The position numbers were made by a program, and so were the translations under genes. From the NCBI RefSeq assembly GCF_036865545.1, contig NZ_CP142208.1:1860001-1924000 (forward strand): a stretch of DNA of 64,000 nt, written 5' to 3'. Under the pieces are notes generated by a model. It made no database searches and was not told the origin of the DNA. It worked only from the letters and a program-made list of their open reading frames with translations. Source of the DNA: Erwinia sp. E_sp_B01_1 (GTDB taxonomy: Bacteria; Pseudomonadota; Gammaproteobacteria; Enterobacterales; Enterobacteriaceae). Every line of letters starts with the position of its first letter. The stretch's first letter is position 1. This document shows positions 60,073 through 64,000 of the stretch, piece after piece.

Positions 60073-61242
60073 TCAGATACAAATCGTGTCGGCTGTTTCA
60101 GCCTCTGTGGCGATAAAGCGGGTAACTCTGTTACGGCCCAGCGCTTTAGCCTGATACAGGGCTTCATCCGCTGCCACCATCAGGGAAGCGATCTGGTAAT
60201 CGGCGCCGTTGCTGCTCGCTATCCCGATGCTGACCGTGTAGTTGATCCCCTCAGGCAGTGAAAGCTCCACGGCAGTACGGATCTTTTCGGCACAGACCAC
60301 CGCTTCAGTTTCGCTGGCAATCATGATCGCAGCGAACTCTTCTCCTCCCAGTCGCGCAAAATGGCCTTTAGAGGGCATCAGAAGCACGACCAGTCGGCAG
60401 AAATCAATCAATACCTGATCTCCCTGATAATGCCCGAAACGGTCATTAATGGATTTGAAGTGATCGAGATCGAACAGCATTACGGTGAGAGGCTGACCGG
60501 TTTTATTGCAAAAACGGCCCAGGCTATCCCCCTGTTCAAACAGGGCACGACGGTTCCAGATCCCCGTCAGGGGATCCAGCAACGAAGCATTTTTGTACTG
60601 GATCTGCGTGCGCTCATTGACCATCGCCAGCATGGTGAAACTCAGGCCTATCACCATCAGAATCGATTCCAGGATCACATAGACCGAGAAGACTGAGCCG
60701 CCAATCGCCCCGTGCAGCGGGCTGGGGATGCCGCCGTCCACGATGCCCCTGAATACATGAAACAGCAGATGGATCCACAACAGCAATTGCGCCGGCCAGT
60801 AGGTCACTGGCAGTGTCTCGCGCGAGCGGTGCAGTTCCACAATCATCCAGCCGGTATAAATCACACAGAAAATACAGACCGCGAGAATTCGCTGCGGCAT
60901 GGAGTGATAAAAATCGGGTGACAGGCAAAGCAGCGCCCAGATTAAAGGGCCAGCCGCCCAGAGATAACCGCAGGAGGCGCCGCGAAAAGCGCGAAAAGCC
61001 ATCACCATGACGCTGTAGGCCAGCAAAATCAGCGTATTGCCTACCGCCACCGGCAGGAAAAGCTGACCATCGCTGCGCAGGCTGCTGAGGAACACGGCAA
61101 CAATTGTCAGCACCAGCGCCAGACACTGATATCCCAGCACGAGATTGTATTGGGCTCCTTTCCATGCGAACACCATGATAATGCTGAGAAAAAACAGCAC
61201 ATAGAGTTCACAGATGAAAAGGGTGTAGACGTCCAGTGCCAT
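60073..61242 (-). CDS. Membrane diguanylate cyclase (GGDEF)
   Basis: About 389 residues. Six to seven N-terminal membrane segments (MASE-like sensor) lead to a GGDEF domain with active site RLGGEEF near residue 318 and the D-loop FDLDHFKSINDRFGH. It should make cyclic di-GMP, which YcgR reads. An RxxD inhibitory site is not clear. Start 61242 (MALDVYTLF) is preferred to 61284. It sits where E. coli has dauA, between prs and ychH, so it is a lineage insertion. Confidence 0.88.
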   Translation of the reverse strand: MALDVYTLFICELYVLFFLSIIMVFAWKGAQYNLVLGYQCLALVLTIVAVFLSSLRSDGQLFLPVAVGNTLILLAYSVMVMAFRAFRGASCGYLWAAGPLIWALLCLSPDFYHSMPQRILAVCIFCVIYTGWMIVELHRSRETLPVTYWPAQLLLWIHLLFHVFRGIVDGGIPSPLHGAIGGSVFSVYVILESILMVIGLSFTMLAMVNERTQIQYKNASLLDPLTGIWNRRALFEQGDSLGRFCNKTGQPLTVMLFDLDHFKSINDRFGHYQGDQVLIDFCRLVVLLMPSKGHFARLGGEEFAAIMIASETEAVVCAEKIRTAVELSLPEGINYTVSIGIASSNGADYQIASLMVAADEALYQAKALGRNRVTRFIATEAETADTICI

Positions 61243-61490
61243 ATTAAGAATAATCCTGGGGATAAGATTCAGGCAAAATATCATTAATGTTTACAGGTCA
61301 AAAGAGCCTGCGGAGAATTTGGAAGAAAATATTTTCAGGAGGGAACAATTAACGGCGACAAAGAGGGATAACGGAGCACGCAATACAGGGGATAGGCAGA
61401 GTAAAGTATCAGGAGAGTAACGTTAAGGACCGGACAGTTATCCGGGAAGCGCCGAATGAAAGCGGGACGGGCGAACCCGTCCCCCAGCTA

Positions 61491-62507
<1,017 letters not shown>

Positions 62508-62563
62508 TCATACGGGTATAGTCATCTACGTGCAGCATCAGGAACGTGGCGATGCTGTCACGG

Positions 62564-63459
62564 TCACTTTAATAACTCTGAAAGATGGCGGTGCAGCGGC
62601 GAAACGTTAACGCCTCGCGCAACAAAGCTCTGCCACTCTTTCGGAGCCAGCTCAAACACCTGACGGGCAGCGGACTCAGTGTCAAATTCAGCAAACACAC
62701 AAGCACCGGTTCCGGTCAGACGCGACGGCGCGTATTCTAGCAGCCAGGAAACAAGCTGTTCAACCTCGCGAAAACGTTTTCTTACTACTGGCTCACAATC
62801 ATTACGGTAAACAGCACCTAATAACTCCCTGATTTCACGGGCTGGCGTGTCTCTGGTTAAATCTGGATCCTTGAAAACAGCCGGTGTGGAAATGTTCACG
62901 CCAGGGTGCACAACAAGATACCATTTTTCTTCCGGTAACACCGGGGTCAATTTTTCGCCTACGCCTTCGGCAAACGCTGCAACGCCTTCAATAAACACCG
63001 GCACGTCCGCGCCGAGCGTCAGGCCCCAACCGGCCAGCTCCTGCAGCGTAAAGCCGGTTTGCCATTGATGATTCAGCGCCACCAGCACGGTGGCGGCATC
63101 AGAAGAGCCGCCGCCAAGGCCGCCGCCCATAGGGAGACGCTTATCGATCGCCAGGGTTGCACCGGCGCTGGCAGGCAACGTACCCCGCAGCAGGGCTTGC
63201 TTTTGCAGCAGCCTGGCAGCCCGGATCATCAAATTTTCCTCTTCCGGCACGCCGGCCACTGGCGTCAGCAGGCTGATTTTCCCGCTGGCGTTGGTTGCAA
63301 TGGTCAGGGTGTCGCCATAATCGAGAAACTGAAACAGCGTCTGCAAATTATGGTAGCCGTCAGAACGACGGCCAGTGATGTAGAGGAATAAATTAAGTTT
63401 AGCGGGAGCTGGCCACTTTATGCAGCTGACCGCCGGGAGGGGGGCTTGCCTGTGCTCAT
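62564..63459 (-). CDS. ispE: 4-diphosphocytidyl-2C-methyl-D-erythritol kinase IspE (5' frame broken in this sequence)
   Basis: Phosphorylates CDP-ME in the MEP isoprenoid pathway; essential. GHMP-kinase motif [18 protein letters not shown] is present and the end [20 protein letters not shown] matches E. coli. The conserved N terminus [23 protein letters not shown] is readable only upstream of the frame's first usable codon at 63346. The natural start is ATG 63459, overlapping the lolB stop (ATGA), but is out of frame by one. One more base in the G6 run at 63439-63444 (plus strand) restores [21 protein letters not shown] and 298 residues. An unusual start such as ATA 63421 is the alternative. 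Confidence 0.85.
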
Positions 63460-64000
63460 TTAACGGTCCAGCTGTCCATTTTCAGTTTGATACGCTGGTT
63501 ACCCTGCCTGAGTTCAAGGTTTGAGGGCAGGGCAGGCGTCTGTTTGCTGTCGTAACCCTGGTAGGTCACCTGCCAGTTCTCGCCATCCTGGCTGTAATTC
63601 ACCGTGCGCAGACGATACTGATCGTCCAGCTGGAAATCGGAAGAGTCACCCGGTAAGCCCATCATCCACTGACGCAGGCTGTTCAGCGGGATATCCATAC
63701 CGGTCAGCTGAGAAATCATTTTCCCGGCATCGTTGCTGGTATACCGCTTGCCTTTGTTGTCCACCAACTGCGCCACGCTGCCCTGTGCGTCGAGCTGCAG
63801 TTCGGTGCTGCCCAGCGGATTGGTCAGGATCAGACGATAGCGATCCGGCGCGGTCTGCTGCCAGTTAAAGCGGGCATAGACTTTCTGCTGGTCAGTGAGA
63901 TAGGCAAAAGAGCCGCGGGTTTGGTACTGAGTGATTTTTTCAACGGCCTGCTGGTGCTGCTGCCATTGGGGAGAGGTTACGCTCTGTCCTGGCCCCTGGG
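63456..64000 (-). CDS. lolB: Outer-membrane lipoprotein receptor LolB (partial)
   Basis: Accepts lipoproteins from LolA and inserts them into the outer membrane. The frame is open to the window edge, so the N terminus and lipobox are outside. Visible: [33 protein letters not shown] and [15 protein letters not shown], all as in E. coli LolB. The stop overlaps the ispE ATG, a coupled pair. Confidence 0.93.
   Translation of the reverse strand, partial: QGPGQSVTSPQWQQHQQAVEKITQYQTRGSFAYLTDQQKVYARFNWQQTAPDRYRLILTNPLGSTELQLDAQGSVAQLVDNKGKRYTSNDAGKMISQLTGMDIPLNSLRQWMMGLPGDSSDFQLDDQYRLRTVNYSQDGENWQVTYQGYDSKQTPALPSNLELRQGNQRIKLKMDSWTVK

Overview
The window looks like chromosome from an Erwiniaceae-type enterobacterium (Erwinia/Pantoea-like). 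The housekeeping blocks are classic enterobacterial: emtA, ycgR, ymgE and treA at the left, and ychF, pth, ychH, prs, ispE and lolB at the right. Their proteins are close to the E. coli versions, while the gaps hold lineage-specific genes. No rRNA, tRNA or CRISPR array was found.

Layout. 0.3-10.8 kb: emtA; ycgR with a sigma-28-type promoter; ymgE; a Fur-boxed hydroxamate-siderophore receptor; periplasmic trehalase; and an ascG-ascFB beta-glucoside module. 10.8-21 kb: a fumarate module. It has a dicarboxylate transporter and class I fumarase on one strand, a three-domain NADH-type flavin fumarate reductase and ApbE flavinyltransferase divergent from them (with an FNR box between), and the DcuSR two-component system. 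21-25.4 kb: a frameshifted CinA-like gene, MarR, HPP, ClC and a cupin. 26-30 kb: a 1233-residue glycosidase/glycosyltransferase/UDP-galactopyranose-mutase-like fusion ORF. 30-37.3 kb: a five-gene exporter operon (HlyD adaptor, ATPase, double FtsX permease) ending in its own sigma-54 activator and kinase, behind a GG-N10-GC promoter.

37.5-54.9 kb is an accessory island full of relics: SDR, aldo/keto reductase, helicase, GNAT, Tn3 and IS3 pieces and a multiply broken P4-type integrase. A 23-bp direct repeat (one mismatch) lies at each end. It carries a likely muramidase effector with an LprI-type immunity partner, a complete type II CBASS (CapV, CD-NTase, Cap2, Cap3), a VOC protein, an AT-rich mCpol + 2TM-beta pair that matches the Panoptes (OptS/OptE) architecture, and a tandem-HEPN protein. 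CBASS beside Panoptes is the most exciting feature. Panoptes is described as a guard that fires when phage proteins soak up cyclic nucleotides, which is a known way of defeating CBASS, so the two plausibly act as primary defence and back-up.

55-64 kb: core genes ychF, pth, ychH, prs, ispE and lolB, with a SulP transporter, an EAL protein and a GGDEF protein inserted among them.

A caution runs through the window: five otherwise good genes (ascG, the cinA-like gene, a cyclophilin-like gene, a cupin and the essential ispE) each lose frame at a homopolymer that is one base too short. The ispE case suggests under-called homopolymers in the assembly rather than real gene decay, and it should be settled before calling these pseudogenes.
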